From Wolfiporia cocos (lineage: Eukaryota; Basidiomycota; Agaricomycetes; Polyporales; Phaeolaceae), in the NCBI GenBank assembly GCA_029448655.1, contig JACCLO010000016.1, positions 186,001 through 250,000 on the forward strand: DNA of 64,000 nt, read 5' to 3'. A program made the position numbers and the translations under genes. Shown piece after piece: positions 27,644 through 38,423 of the stretch. Positions within the stretch are counted from its first letter, which is position 1, and the number at the start of each line of letters is the position of its first letter. The notes under the pieces are model-generated. The model saw only the letters and a list, made by a program, of their open reading frames with translations, ran no database searches and had not been told where the DNA came from.

Positions 27644-30609
27644 TTGCACAGAAAACCCCAGAACCAGAACAAACGATTGAGGAGATGGTCCCGAAACACC
27701 TGCTGGACTTCGCCAAGGTGTTCAGTAAGGAGTCCGCAGCAGCATTCCCCCCGTCGAGACCATGGGACCACGCAATCGAATTAAAACCCGATTTCGTGCC
27801 GAAAGACTGCAAAGTCTATGCACTCTCGCCTAAAGAGCAACAGGCGCTGGACGAATTCCTAAAAGAAAACTTGGCCAAGGGATTCATAGTCCCTTCGAAA
27901 TCCCCGATGGCGTCACCATTCTTTTTCGTCCCAAAGAAAGACAGTGGCCTACGACCCTGTCAAGATTATCGATATCTGAACGAAGGGACAATAAAGAACG
28001 TCTATCCCTTGCCACTGATCTCAGAGCTCCTGGAAAGGCTAAAAGGAGCAAAGATCTTCACAAAAATGGACCTTAGAGCGGGATACAACAACGTGCGGAT
28101 CAAGAAGGGAGACGAATGGAAAGCAGCCTTCAAAACAAACCGAGGGTTGTACGAGCCCACAGTCATGTTTTTCGGACTGTGCAATGCACCCGGAACCTTT
28201 CAGGCAATGATGAATGAGATCCTGAAAGAAGAAATCCTCGAAGGATGGGTGCTTGTTTATATGGACGACATCCTCGTTTTCTCAGAAGATGAGAAAACAC
28301 ACAAAGAATGGGAACGACGGATCCTTCAGAAATTAGTGGACAACCACCTCTTTGTGAAACCCGAGAAATGCGCCTTCGGCGTCGACAGAGTCGAATTTCT
28401 GGGGCTAGTCATCACCCCAGGAAACATCCAGATGGACCCAGCGAAACTCAATGGGATTAAAGAATGGCCAACCCCCTGAAATCTCAAGGAAGTCAGATCC
28501 TTCCTAGGATTTGCGAACTTCTATCGAAAATTCATCGACCACTACTCAACGCACGCACGACCCCTGGTAGACCTCACAAAAACGGTCACAGGAACAGGGT
28601 TCCAGTGGACGGACAAAGAACAGAGAGCGTTCGACTTCATGAAACAAGCATTCACGACGGCGCCCGCACTAGGAACACCAGACAAGGAGAAACCGTTCAT
28701 CCTCGAAACAGACGCATCTCAGTTCGCCACAGGAGCAGTACTGAAACAGATCGATGAAACAGGGCGCGAACGGCCGGTGGGATATCTCTCACAATCCCTG
28801 ACATCTACAGAACGAAACTATGATCGCGAACTACTCGGAATAGTCCGAGCCTTAGAAGAATGGCGGCACCTATTGGAAGGAGCACCGCATCGGATCTTGA
28901 TCCGAAGTGATCATCAGAACCTGACGTACTGGAGAAGCGCACAGCGCTTAAATCGGCGACAAGCGAGATGGCATCTATTCCTTTTGCAATTCGACTTGAA
29001 ATTGCAGCACGTCCCCGGAAGGAAACTAGTCATGGCCGACACACTTTCCAGGCTGTACCACCTGGACGAAAGCAACGAAGACAACGAGGGGATCACCATG
29101 ATTCCAGACGAACTCATCGTCCATGCAATCCAGATCCCGATCATCGATCGAATCAAGAATGCCAACGATCGAGATGAATCTGCGGAACAGGCGATCCGTG
29201 CTCTCGGGGGCACAGGCGAATTCCCCGCAAGAACCACCGCAGATGAATGGCAACAAACGGATGGAATACTGCTCTACAGGGGCAGGATGTACGTACCAAG
29301 GGACGAGGGCCTTCGGCGGGACGTCATCTCAAAATACCACGACACGATCCCGGCCGGACACCCTGGGATCTGGGGTACAACAGTACAGGTTAAGACCCAC
29401 TTTTGGTGGCCTGACATGGGAACAATGATAGCGGAATACGTCCGGGGCTGTGCAATCTGTCAACAGATGAAACCTGATAGGAATCCGCTAAAACCCCCTT
29501 TGCAACCAATACCGACACGGGAAGACGCCCTCCCCTTCTCACAGTGTTCGGTCGATTTTGTCACCGACCTGCCAAGAGTCGGAAAGTATGACTCCATGAT
29601 GGTGATTGTCGACCATGGCCTATCCAAGGCCATCTCTCTCACCCCATGCGACAAAACAATTACGAGCGAAGGGGCCGCAGAAATATTCCATCGAAAGATA
29701 TATTCACAGTACGGCATCCCCCGAAAAATCATCTCAGACAGGGGACCACAATTCGCATCAAAACTATTCAGGGAATTATGCAAGCTGCAGGGAACGGAGT
29801 CAGCAATGAGTACAGCATACCATCCCCAGACAGACGGACAAACGGAAAGGATGAACCAACAGATCGAAGTATACCTTCGTATCTATTGCATGAACGACCC
29901 GTTCCAATGGGTACAACGACTGCCTGACGTCGAATTTGCGCACAACACCAGATGAACCGAAAACCGGCCAGCGCCACTTGAAATAATCCTAGGATACGTC
30001 CCGAGAGGATTCCCAGACTATGACAGAGTAGGGAACGTCCCGGCAGCTGTCGACAGGATCAAGAAGATCAAAGAGGCGCGAAAGATGGCATTCATCGCGC
30101 ATAAATTAGCCCAGAAAAGAATGGCAGGACGGTTCCTCAGAGAACTGCCGAAGCTGGAGAAAGGGGATAAGGTCTGGCTCGACGCCAAGAACCTAACGAT
30201 CCCCTACGAATCAAACAAACTGGCACCAAAAAGAGAAGGACCCTTCACCATCACAGAAAAGATGGGACCCACGACATACCGGCTACAGTTACCGGCGAAT
30301 TGGAAAATCATCTGGTCTTCCACGCTGCCTTACTAAGACCGTTCAAAGAAACAAGGGTACACGGACCCAATTACCTACGACCGCCACCTGATATCATCAA
30401 GGGACAAGAAGAATACGAAGTCGAAGCCATCTTGGCTGACAGATGGCAAAGAAAGAAGCATCAATACTTCGTCAAGTGGAAAGGCTATGCCACGGCCGAC
30501 AACTCATGGGAAGACGAGAGGAACTTGGAGCACTCCAAGGAGCTGATAAAAGACTACCACAGGACGAGAGTCAGGACAACCCCGACACTCGAAAACAGGA
30601 CAGTAATAG
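27644..30609 (+). pseudogene. Element C pol, second part: RT, RNase H, integrase, chromodomain
   Basis: Continues in frame from 17981. RT ([24 protein letters not shown]), a TGA at 28477-28479 inside the conserved WPTP-x-NLKEVRSFLGF block, RNase H (ETDASQFATG), integrase zinc finger (CAICQQ), core (VDFVTD, SDRGPQF, TERMNQ), a TGA at 29953-29955, the SH3-like tail, a one-base deletion near 30307 (LQLPANWKI then frame change), and a chromodomain (EEYEVEAILADRW ... WEDERNLEHS). Element D has intact codons at the 29953 stop and the 30307 lesion, so these are mutations in this copy. Confidence 0.88.
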
Positions 30610-30610
30610 T

Positions 30611-31673
30611 ATGTCGACGACTCGCCACCAGCTCCCCCGCCGTACCACGACTCCCGGCGATGCAGATCGTCGAGAAGGCCGACCGCGAGGTACGCCACCA
30701 AGAAGGTACTCCCCTCAGCATCTGCAGATTAGACACGCCCTCCTCTGGTACAGGGCCGAGGGACCTTTTGCTGGCCGAGCCGATGGCTGGTCGGCCCTCT
30801 TCGACATCGCGCAGGACCTCACCCACGTTTACAGCTCGTACCAGAACATCACCGAGGACCTTGTCCGAATGGAGGGGCAGATCAGAGCGCAGAGAGAGGG
30901 ACTCGAGCTACTCACCGACAGACTTATCGACCGATTGGCCGCCACTACGACGGCCTGACTACGACACGCACTCAACGACTTCGAGGATCGCGAGCACACT
31001 ACTCCCAATCGACCCGAATATGTGCCACAACCTGCCTGCTTTTTCACCACCGACGAGCGACGCCGAGTTGCAAGGCCGTTTGATTTTATGGAACGCGATA
31101 GAGTATTATTTCCACTGCCTGCCGAGACTCAGAGAGCCCGCCGAACAGGAGTTAGAGACCAGATGCCGCCTATTCCTGGTATGGGAAGGCAACGGGAGAC
31201 GTGAACCACCTGCACGCCCGACGAGCCCTAGGGCTACCCCAGCACGACAGCGAAGAGCGAATAGCACGCCGCCTATTCGACAATCTCCTTCAGTGCAGAG
31301 TATTACCCGCGAGGAGTTTGAGCGAGGTGCGAGGGAGCACGAACGAGACACCGCCTCCCTACCAACATGGGCCGCACGAAACCTCCACCAAGCCGCACAC
31401 CACTGGAGGTACCAACATAACGAATACCTCCGCGATATCCCTTCCCTTCGGGTACCAGCGAGGCCCTCACCCGAACAGCCCTGTCGACAATGTGGTTCCG
31501 CTAACCACTGGATCCTCGACTGCCCCGATTATATTTGCAGAACTTGTGGGCTCAATCAACCAGGTCATCGACAGAATGAATGCCGCCAACACTTCGTATG
31601 GCGAACTCCTACGACCCCGTCCCTCAGCGGGAACGGCGACATCTACAACGAACAGGACGCCGAGGCACTCTGA
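30611..31673 (+). pseudogene. Element C ORF3 (zinc-knuckle protein downstream of pol)
   Basis: Starts MSTTRHQLPRR at 30611 within the end of the pol frame. A TGA at 30956-30958 replaces CAA in element D. A one-base G insertion near 31189 then shifts the frame, after which the zinc-knuckle region continues (CRQCGSANHWILDC and CRTCGLNQPGHRQNEC) to 31673. The intact form from D is 353 residues. It occupies the position of env in retroviruses but has no signal peptide or membrane segment. Nucleic-acid binding is suggested by the knuckles only. Confidence 0.65.
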
Positions 31674-31714
31674 AGAGGGGAACTTGGAAAATTCGTCGAG
31701 GCCGACGAATGCTT

Positions 31715-31729
31715 AGAGAGAGGGGCTGA
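31715..31729 (+). promoter_or_regulatory. Polypurine tract of element C
   Basis: AGAGAGAGGGGCTGA-type purine run immediately upstream of the 3' LTR. Confidence 0.65.
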
Positions 31730-32434
31730 TGTTACGGTTATTTTGATTTTTCAAATATCGACAGAACTCACCATTGGGCGAATACGATACAGGGACTTGT
31801 TGCGCAACCAGCCCTGGCTACTCGTGATCTTACTGGGCGCATCCCCAGTTGTACTAGTCTATAGGGCTCGTTTCATCTTTGGCAGATCCAACCCTGCCAC
31901 CGTTTCATGTTTGTCGATTATTAGCTGATAGATGGCGTTCAACCGCCATCATTCCTATCTATCGTCTCAGATATATCACTCCATACTTATCAAACGTTTG
32001 GGACTATAGCATAGATAGTATCGGTGGCATCTGGGACAGACTTGACCCCTAAAACCTAGCGTAGTATAAAAACTCATGTACCTACCGTCGAGGCTCTTCA
32101 GCTCGACCTTGTTGTATAAACAAGAAGTCTTATACTCATTCTCAAACGTAGGAAACTACGCTCAGTATTTCTCACTCGAGCAATCGAACAACTAAGTCCT
32201 CGAAGTGCACACTGACTTCTCGGACTTAGGCGAGTCTTATATTCTATTCAACTCGCACTTAAACAGATTATATCCTCTAACGCGCATTGGATATTAACCG
32301 ATCTCCTAAGGACTTCACTTAGGACCCGAAGGCATCTAACGAGTATTTGCCTTGCATACGGTGACGTGCCTACGTGCAGAAGAACGATCTATATTCGCGA
32401 CTCGAATATACGAACGGGTATTCGACCCGTAACA
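31730..32434 (+). repeat. 3' LTR of element C
   Basis: 705 bp, about five differences from 14324-15028. Confidence 0.93.
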
Positions 32435-32580
32435 ACCGCGACCATCGCGACCACCACGACCATCGCGACCACCACGACCATCGCGACCACCGCGACCACA
32501 ACCTCCGCGGAATTCGCAACCTCCGCGACCGCGACCACCGCGACCACCACGACCATCGCGACTGCCACAATCTCTGCAGC
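32435..32580. repeat. CGACCACC-type minisatellite
   Basis: Imperfect GCGACCACCACGACCATC repeats start with the first base after the C 3' LTR. They are the complement of the GGTCGCGGTGGT arrays at 33957-34180. Confidence 0.8.
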
Positions 32581-32710
32581 CTCAGCAGCCAGCGGCTGCA
32601 ACCACCTCATCCTCACTCTGTGCAATCTCCACTGTGACCGATTGAATACTAGATGCCTCTTCATCCGCCTCCTCCCACACTCATCGTCCTCATTCCTCCT
32701 CTCACCCACA

Positions 32711-33334
32711 ATGTCCCCCAGTCCGGAACAGCTCAGGCAGGCGCACATCAGTGTCAACCGTGACCTGCTGTCCATCATCAGCTGGAGGTGTGAGTCTGCT
32801 CTCCATGCACTTCAACATAGCACCCAAGACCATCTCATCCGTTGAGAGAATGGTCTCAAGATGGAGCTGGTTTGTCTGCCATGTCCTTTGGTCTAGTCAG
32901 AAAGCTCATTTGATTTAGACTGCCGCCAGGAACGTTCTCGGAGAGCTGATGCTCGCGGGAGAATCCGTTCAAATCCCTCCTACCATCGAAGCCATTGCCA
33001 ATGCCACCATCTGGTCCGAGGAACCTCACATCGATATTGCTGCCATCGTCATTCCCAAGACCACCACCCTTTCTGAAAACCTGTTAGGTCTTGCACAAGA
33101 GCATGCATGGTGGACCTGGAAGCAGGATCAAGGAGTGGATGCTCTTAGATGGTGGACGGACCCCCAGCATGCATCCGTGAGTGCCCCTCTCCATCGACTC
33201 TTCTCAATATTTGACTGAATTCTCCCAAGGGCTGGGGAAATGAAGGGAGCATCTCTCCTGTCCAGTCAACCAACTATCGCCAAACTATTAACCTCATCTC
33301 GGAGGATCTTGCTGCATTGCGTAAACAGCTTTAA
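32711..33334 (+). CDS. Candidate small three-exon gene, unknown product
   Basis: Exons 32711-32787, 32930-33176 and 33230-33334 join in phase to 142 codons plus TAA (MSPSPEQLRQ ... DLAALRKQL). The second intron (33177-33229) is 53 nt with GTGAGT and CCCAAG, typical of this genome. The first would be 142 nt, long for the window, so an extra exon is possible. The product has no motif I recognise; a Trp-rich segment AWWTWKQDQG is notable. The flanks are retroelement and satellite, so it may be an orphan or captured gene. Confidence 0.4.
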
Positions 33335-33377
33335 ATATCACGATTGTAACATGTAACTGGGTAGCCAAAGCAGCTAC

Positions 33378-33470
33378 AGAGGTCGCGGAGGTCGCGGGGG
33401 TCACGGAGGTCACGGAAGTCGTGGAGGTCGCGGAGGTCGCGGAGGTAGTGAAGGTTGTGGAGGTGGCGGT
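33378..33470. repeat. GGTCGCGGAGGT degenerate repeat
   Basis: Runs of GAGGTCGCGGAGGTCGCGG with variants; same base motif as 584-650 and 33957-34180. Confidence 0.75.
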
Positions 33471-33956
33471 CTCAATAAAGGTAGTTTCAGGAGCGGTACC
33501 AATATCCAAAGCATATAATTCAGTGTTGTCAAGTACCAGTTTACTTACCAGCCCTGAGCCCGAAATCTTCAAGGATTGCCCTAAGACAATAATTCTCGAC
33601 CATCAGAGCTGAGATCGCGCAGAGCTTGATTTCCCAACTTCAAGAGCAGATGTTAAGGTAGTGCCGTCCAGATGTCGTGCAGCATCACCGTGGTGGAACG
33701 AGCTAATGCGAAAGTGTTTGTGAGTTTGCAGAAAAATCTCTCGAGCGACAGGCTAGATCACTACATCATTTGAAGCGCAGAAGCTAGGCAAACGGCTGCA
33801 GGACGAGAAGACCTACTATACCTCAGCAAGGCATAACGTGCGTTCGTTCAAACCAAGTCCGAGTCATATGTCACAGCTAAGAATACTATATATATGTTAT
33901 CGGACTGCCAGAGGTAATATTTCCTGTCAGAACAGTTGCAGTGGTTGTGGCAGCTG

Positions 33957-34180
33957 CGGTGGTCGCGGTCGCGGTGGTCGCGGTCGCGGTGGTCGCGGTC
34001 GCGGTGGTCGCGGTCGCGGTGGTCGCGGTCGCGGTGGTCGCGGTCGCGGTGGTCGCGGTCGCGGTGGTCGCGGTCGCGGTGGTCGCGGTCGCGGTGGTCG
34101 CGGTCGCGGTGGTCGCGGTCGCGGTGGTCGCGGTCGCGGTGGTCGCGGTCACGGTGGTCACGGCGGTAGCGAAGGTCGCG
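33957..34180. repeat. 15-bp tandem satellite (GGTGGTCGCGGTCGC)n
   Basis: About 13 near-perfect 15-bp units, then a short decayed tail. Every frame is open on both strands because the unit contains no stop (Gly-Arg repeats in one plus frame, Ser-Arg-Trp in another, Val-Ala in the third), so the open frames here are artefacts of the repeat. Confidence 0.9.
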
Positions 34181-34194
34181 GTGACTGATCGCAG

Positions 34195-34866
34195 ATGTCA
34201 AGGTCATCCTTTCAAGTAATGTCTGCAGCCCAGATCCCCAGTTGGCCATTATTTTTGAACAATGCATTCACCCTTCCTTTGACAGTAGCCGTCACTGGCA
34301 ACGGTCATGACGGTGAAGGTGACATAGACATTGGATGGCTTGTCAAAGAAATATGTGATCTTACGGAGGGAGGTAGGCCACGCGTTACACTTCAAAAGAG
34401 CAGTGTAGTGCTAAAGCACACAAAGCATGGGAAATTGAACTACATAAATGGCTGGACCCAACATGATACCCAAGCTGTCATTGTAGCCCTTTTGGAGGAG
34501 TGGCTAAAGCACCATTCATTGGCACATCACATTGGGTCTGTGGCATGCCCCGTAATATGGCCAGGCATGCTGTGCATGGATGTAGATATTTTTGTGGCCA
34601 AGTTTGTTCTGGTTGTACCTGTACATGAGAAAGAGCCTTTTGCAGTTGGATGTTTTATTTGTGCAGCATTTCTAGTATGCCACTTACATAGGCTTGCTGT
34701 TTCTGTCTCGATCCTGTCTACAATGAGCATAACCACTGAATTTCATACTGCATTGCTCCATTCCAGATCTTCCTGTGTAAGCTCACTTTGGAGCATTCTC
34801 AGAGCAATTGCTGTAGCCTCTGTGCACTGGTCCGTTGCAGGTAATGAAGCAATAAAACATTGGTAG
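34195..34866 (+). other. Open frame of 223 codons, unknown
   Basis: A single open frame downstream of the satellite with no recognised domain. A block (GCTGTGCATGGATGTAGATATTT, about 34568-34590) is echoed at about 34870-34892, so it may be part of a decayed internal duplication. Coding status unproven. Confidence 0.2.
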
Positions 34867-35017
34867 TGTGCTGTGTGTGGATGCAGATATTTCTGCTGCC
34901 AAATTGGTTCTGAACAAGATCCAGCCTTTGAAAGAACACCAACGGATCAATTTGAAGTTTCCCAGTGGCATCGGTGATGAAATGCACGCTGAAGTTGAGT
35001 ATCCTCCACAGCTTCAC

Positions 35018-35575
35018 TCAAATTAACTGATTAATCTCAGTGTCCTCACCTTCCTCATTATCATCCATGTATGGCCACACAAGGCCCAAAGTCCTGTACA
35101 TGTATGGATTCTGGAATTCTGTGTTGACAGTCATGAGACAAGCAATGTCTATGAGTTGCTGGCTGTACCATTCATGGATGGAGAAATTGGACAGTGTCCT
35201 AACAGGCATATCTTCTGCACCATCTCCTTTGGTGTCCCTGGCCACTAATGGTCTTGCCCAATACCATGAGGGAGTTGTCTTCTATGGCTTCCTTGATGAT
35301 ATCCCTGGCATCTGGTAGATGTGTTGGGATACCTGATACACATAAATTAAGAACTCACCATGGATGCATGTATCTGTACACTCCACATGAAGCATGATTG
35401 TGGCAATCCCAAGTCTTGAGGCTGTTTGGAATGGAACTTCTGAAGCTGTGGAATCTGTGACTGATGCATCAAACAATACAAGAATAATACAGGTCATCAC
35501 TCTTTTGCCAGCTCTCATCAACAAACCATCACCATGTCCCTCCCTGTAGTTGACATTGTCATCGACTATGAAGGG
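35018..35575 (-). pseudogene. Decayed protein-coding fragment, unknown family
   Basis: Minus-strand reading gives protein-like sequence in two frames: FIVDDNVNYREGHGDGLLMR ... LHVECTDTCIHGE, then RDIIKEAIEDNSLMVLGKT, then after a frame change NFSIHEWYSQQLIDIACLMT. This looks like one gene broken by a frameshift and perhaps an intron near 35340. I do not recognise the family. Confidence 0.3.
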
Positions 35576-35583
35576 GAAATCAC

Positions 35584-36070
35584 AGCATTGGTGGGCCCAC
35601 CCACAACCATTGGGTCATGGTGACTGTGGGCTGACCAGTGACCATCACAACTGTCTGGTCGCAGAAGTCGTGGGCCGACCTGCAACCGTCACGATTGTTT
35701 GGTCACGGCATTGGTGGGCCGACCCATGACCGTCATGACCATGGAGTCGCAATGGTTGTGGGCCGACCCGCAACCGTCGCAACTGTCTGGTCGCGGAAGT
35801 GGTGGGCCGACCCGCGACCGTCATGACCGTCAAGTCGCAATGGTTGTGGGCCGACCCGCACCCGTCGCAACTGTCTGGTCGCGGTTGTCGTGGGCCGACC
35901 TGCGACCATCACAACCGTCCAGTCATGGAAGTCATGGGCTGACCCGCAACCGTCACAACCATCCGGTCGCAGCAGTCGTGGGCCGACCCGTGACCGTCAT
36001 GACCGTCTGGTCATGGAAGACATGGGCCCACCCGATGGTAGGCCTGACAGTTAAGGCATGGGCCGACGAC
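35584..36070. repeat. 44-bp minisatellite
   Basis: The core GGGCCGACC recurs at 35628, 35672, 35716, 35760, 35804, 35848, 35892, 35936, 35980 and 36024, exactly 44 bp apart, with shortened units at both edges. Within units, CAACCGTCGCAACTGTCTGGTC-like and CATGACCGTC-like halves alternate. Confidence 0.9.
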
Positions 36071-36249
36071 CGGCTGACCTGAACCGTTAGGGGTTGGTAC
36101 AAGCTGGTTGACCTGAACCGTCACCTACCGTCGCTGAATGGGCTCCGGAGAACTGAAGTTCAACAAGAGCGAAAGAGAGGTGCACTTTGCCCCTAGTGCG
36201 CCGGGGTTGCTTAGGGTAAAACCACTAAGCGGGGGGGAGACTCGTCTTA

Positions 36250-36633
36250 TGACACAAGCAACACTTCAAGCAACTACTCAGGGAAATATGACTCGCGTGA
36301 AAGCGTATTCCTGATCTGAGGCTACTCAAGGTGTATAAGGCCAAGACGAGTCTGGGGTGCTACCCTGCTCGTCGGCCAGTATATATGCTATTCTACTGTT
36401 TGTACATTGTTTGGCAACTGTACAGTTATTACGTAAGCTGATAGTCCATTCTGTAAGGTAAACCCTATAATGGGTGTAAGTACACGGCACAGAGTGTCTG
36501 GGGGTGTGACAACATGTGATGGGGTGTCCGGGGTCTTGGACACGTGACTGCTTAGGCGTGCACTTAGATTAGATAAGGGTTTAGGCTCTTGGTCACTAGT
36601 CGTTTGCTAGACAAAAGAAATCGGCTTGTGACA
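36250..36633 (-). repeat. LTR of the 1026-1407 family, inverted
   Basis: 384 bp, reverse complement of the solo LTR at 1026-1407 (shared GTAAGTACACGGCACAGAGT, TATATATGCTATTCTACTGT). The flanks (TCTTA and AGGCC) do not form a target duplication. Confidence 0.8.
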
Positions 36634-37023
36634 AGGCCGTCCAAAGCCGGGCCAAAGCCGGGGGCTTTCAGGCCAGGCTGGGCCCAAACATCACTACTGC
36701 TGGGGCTCTTTGAAAGTTTTAACAATGACGAAGACAAGGAGGTGGTTGCTGCGCAGGTTGACAGTGAGCAGGGCGAGGATGTAGACGAGCTCATGGAAGA
36801 GGATGGAGAGGAGGAGGCTGGTGATGACAAGGCCAAGACCAAGGACGAGGACGAAGATGGTGAGGAAGATGGCAAGGAAGACAGCGAGGAAGAGGACGAC
36901 TAGATCAGTGTGCACAATGGCATACTTGGACTGCTTTGGCTCTCTGGCGACTTTTGGCTCTGGTTATGTGCTGCTGCTTTGCTCCATCAGGCTGTGTCTT
37001 GTGCTCAACTCTTTGATCCTCTG
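36634..37023. other. Acidic open frame and spacer
   Basis: A plus-strand frame ending at 36903 encodes a run of Glu/Asp (EEDGEEEAGDDK). The acidic composition follows from GAG/GAC-rich DNA and no gene structure supports it. The GGGCCAAAGCCGG blocks near 36650 resemble the subterminal repeats of the TIR element at 52550. Confidence 0.2.
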
Positions 37024-37500
37024 TCACGGTTTTCCGGGACACTGGGTGAATGCCCCCTCTCAGCGTCGAACTCAGAGCTTTAAGTATTCAGTCATGTGAT
37101 ATATAGATAAGTCGCGCGCTTGGGTAGTAGCAGATAAGATAACCCGTATGTAACATGACTAGGGTACAGGGTTTCTATGTAGCGGTCTAGTCCCCTGACG
37201 TTTAGGCGCATGCGCACAGGCCATGTCGCTTTAGGGCCAGCTTAGGACTTGGTAGATACAGCGCTACTCCTGTACTTAAAAGCTAGAAGTTCTGAGGCGT
37301 ACTGCTCAGACTTCTCAATCTTACGCTGGGGCTTAGGCCCCCTTACTTGCAATTCCCCAACTGCGTGCTCTACCCTCTTGACGACTAGCCTGGGAGAACC
37401 TCGACCACACTGTAGTTCCTTAGGATTACCCTTCGACCAGCCACAAGCATCTTAGGGCCCTCTGGTATCTGAAAGGTGGCGTGTAGGGGAGTCAGGGCTG
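37024..37500 (+). repeat. LTR-like fragment
   Basis: Starts TGTCACGGTTTTCC, carries AGATAAGATAAC-type motifs and ends near CCTCTGGTATCTGAAAGG, a block repeated at about 38287. TGGTATCTGA could be a tRNA-type primer-binding site, in which case the LTR ends just before it. No pol sequence follows. Confidence 0.45.
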
Positions 37501-37753
37501 GGAGGCTATAGGGCGCGGGCGGTTGTGGGATGACACAGGTCTGTGTCATCCTCAGTGCTCTGTGATATGTGCTTGGTGGCCCCGTCTGCTCAGGAGCAGG
37601 CTCTACTGATGGGGTTGTGCACATGTGTACTACTAATAAAATCGTACTTTTATTGGCACTGCACTATGTGTACTGATATATTATGAGAACTGCATTTATG
37701 GAACCAGTGCCCTAGAGCGGCCCCCCTGCCCTGCAGACTGCCCAGGGAACCAC

Positions 37754-37850
37754 TATTGTGCGGTCCCTGCAATAGCAAGGACCTCAGCTAAGGTCCTCAC
37801 AGTAGTAAAGGCCCTCAGGTGAGGTCCTCACAATAGCGAAAGCCCTCAGC
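37754..37850. repeat. 30-bp repeat array, copy 1
   Basis: Units of CCCTCAGGTGAGGTCCTCACAATAGCAAAGG type at exact 30-bp spacing (37784, 37814, 37844). The same units recur at 38379-38420 and 40051-40150. Confidence 0.7.
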
Positions 37851-37852
37851 TT

Positions 37853-38378
37853 GTCACGAAAATGACATGTATACCCCCCATTGTCTCGAACTTCCTCACT
37901 TATGTTAGAAGATCACCTGATTATTTAAAGATCGACACGTTACCTTTAGACTACCTAGCTACAAGGGTCACCTGACATGTGTTATGTAAGCATTCTAGAG
38001 TCAGACTTAGGTCAGTCATTAATGATGTCATTGTGGGGCCTTATGGGTCATGATGATGTCATTGTGGGGTAGCCAATAATAGTAGTACTCCGCTTGCATG
38101 TATATATACCATACTCGTCTGAGGGTTACACCTCAGACTTCTTATTTTGACTCTGGGGCGTTCATCCCCCAAACCTTGCACTATCCCTCTGCTGTGCATG
38201 CCTGCCTGCTCGTCTGGGAACCCCTTGACCTCGCTGTAGTGCCTGAGGACTACCCTTCGACCTCGATGACCTCGACGGCGTCGGACCCTCTGGTATCTGA
38301 AAGGCACATGTAGTGGGAGTAGGACCTGTGGTGGTGGGGCATTAGGTGGTGGTGGTGGTGGTCACAAAGTTTGTGACA
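37853..38378 (+). repeat. LTR-like fragment related to 37024-37500
   Basis: Starts TGTCACGAAAATG and ends TTTGTGACA. It shares CCCTCTGGTATCTGAAAGG and a TATATATACC promoter-like stretch with its neighbour. Confidence 0.4.
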
Positions 38379-38420
38379 CAGCTAAGGTCCTCGCAGTAGC
38401 AAAGGGCCTCAGGTGAGGTC
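38379..38420. repeat. 30-bp repeat array, copy 2
   Basis: Just over one unit of the same 30-bp repeat. Confidence 0.55.
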
Positions 38421-38423
38421 CTT

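Larger units (their letters stand above)
14324..32434 (+). mobile_element. Element C: Ty3/gypsy chromovirus with internal dUTPase and ORF3, interrupted by element B
   Basis: The LTRs (14324-15028 and 31730-32434) are each 705 bp with roughly five differences. Without element B the element is about 8.4 kb. Order: self-complementary PBS, gag, pol (PR-dUTPase-RT-RNase H-IN-chromodomain), ORF3, polypurine tract. Element B sits in pol between dUTPase and RT, flanked by GGAAT. The copy is dead: TGA stops at 16755, 28477, 29953 and 30956, a one-base deletion near 30307 and a one-base insertion near 31189. No target duplication joins the two outer ends (GCAAA versus ACCGC). Confidence 0.92.

Noticed and set aside
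30300..31673. A single 457-codon open frame suggesting a chromodomain-zinc knuckle fusion protein
   Set aside because: Comparison with element D shows it joins the pol frame to the ORF3 frame only through a one-base insertion near 31189; it is a product of mutation.
32374..32637. CRISPR-like spacing in the CGACCACC repeats
   Set aside because: Units are contiguous and imperfect with no unique spacers, and the genome is eukaryotic.
33838..34267. Long open frames in several phases across the 15-bp repeat, some giving RGG-like Gly-Arg repeats
   Set aside because: A stop-free 15-bp unit is open in every frame on both strands, so the frames follow from the repeat and are not evidence of an RGG protein.
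36589..36903. Acidic protein gene (Glu/Asp-rich C-terminus)
   Set aside because: It starts within the inverted LTR, has no introns or domain, and the acidic run reflects purine-rich DNA.
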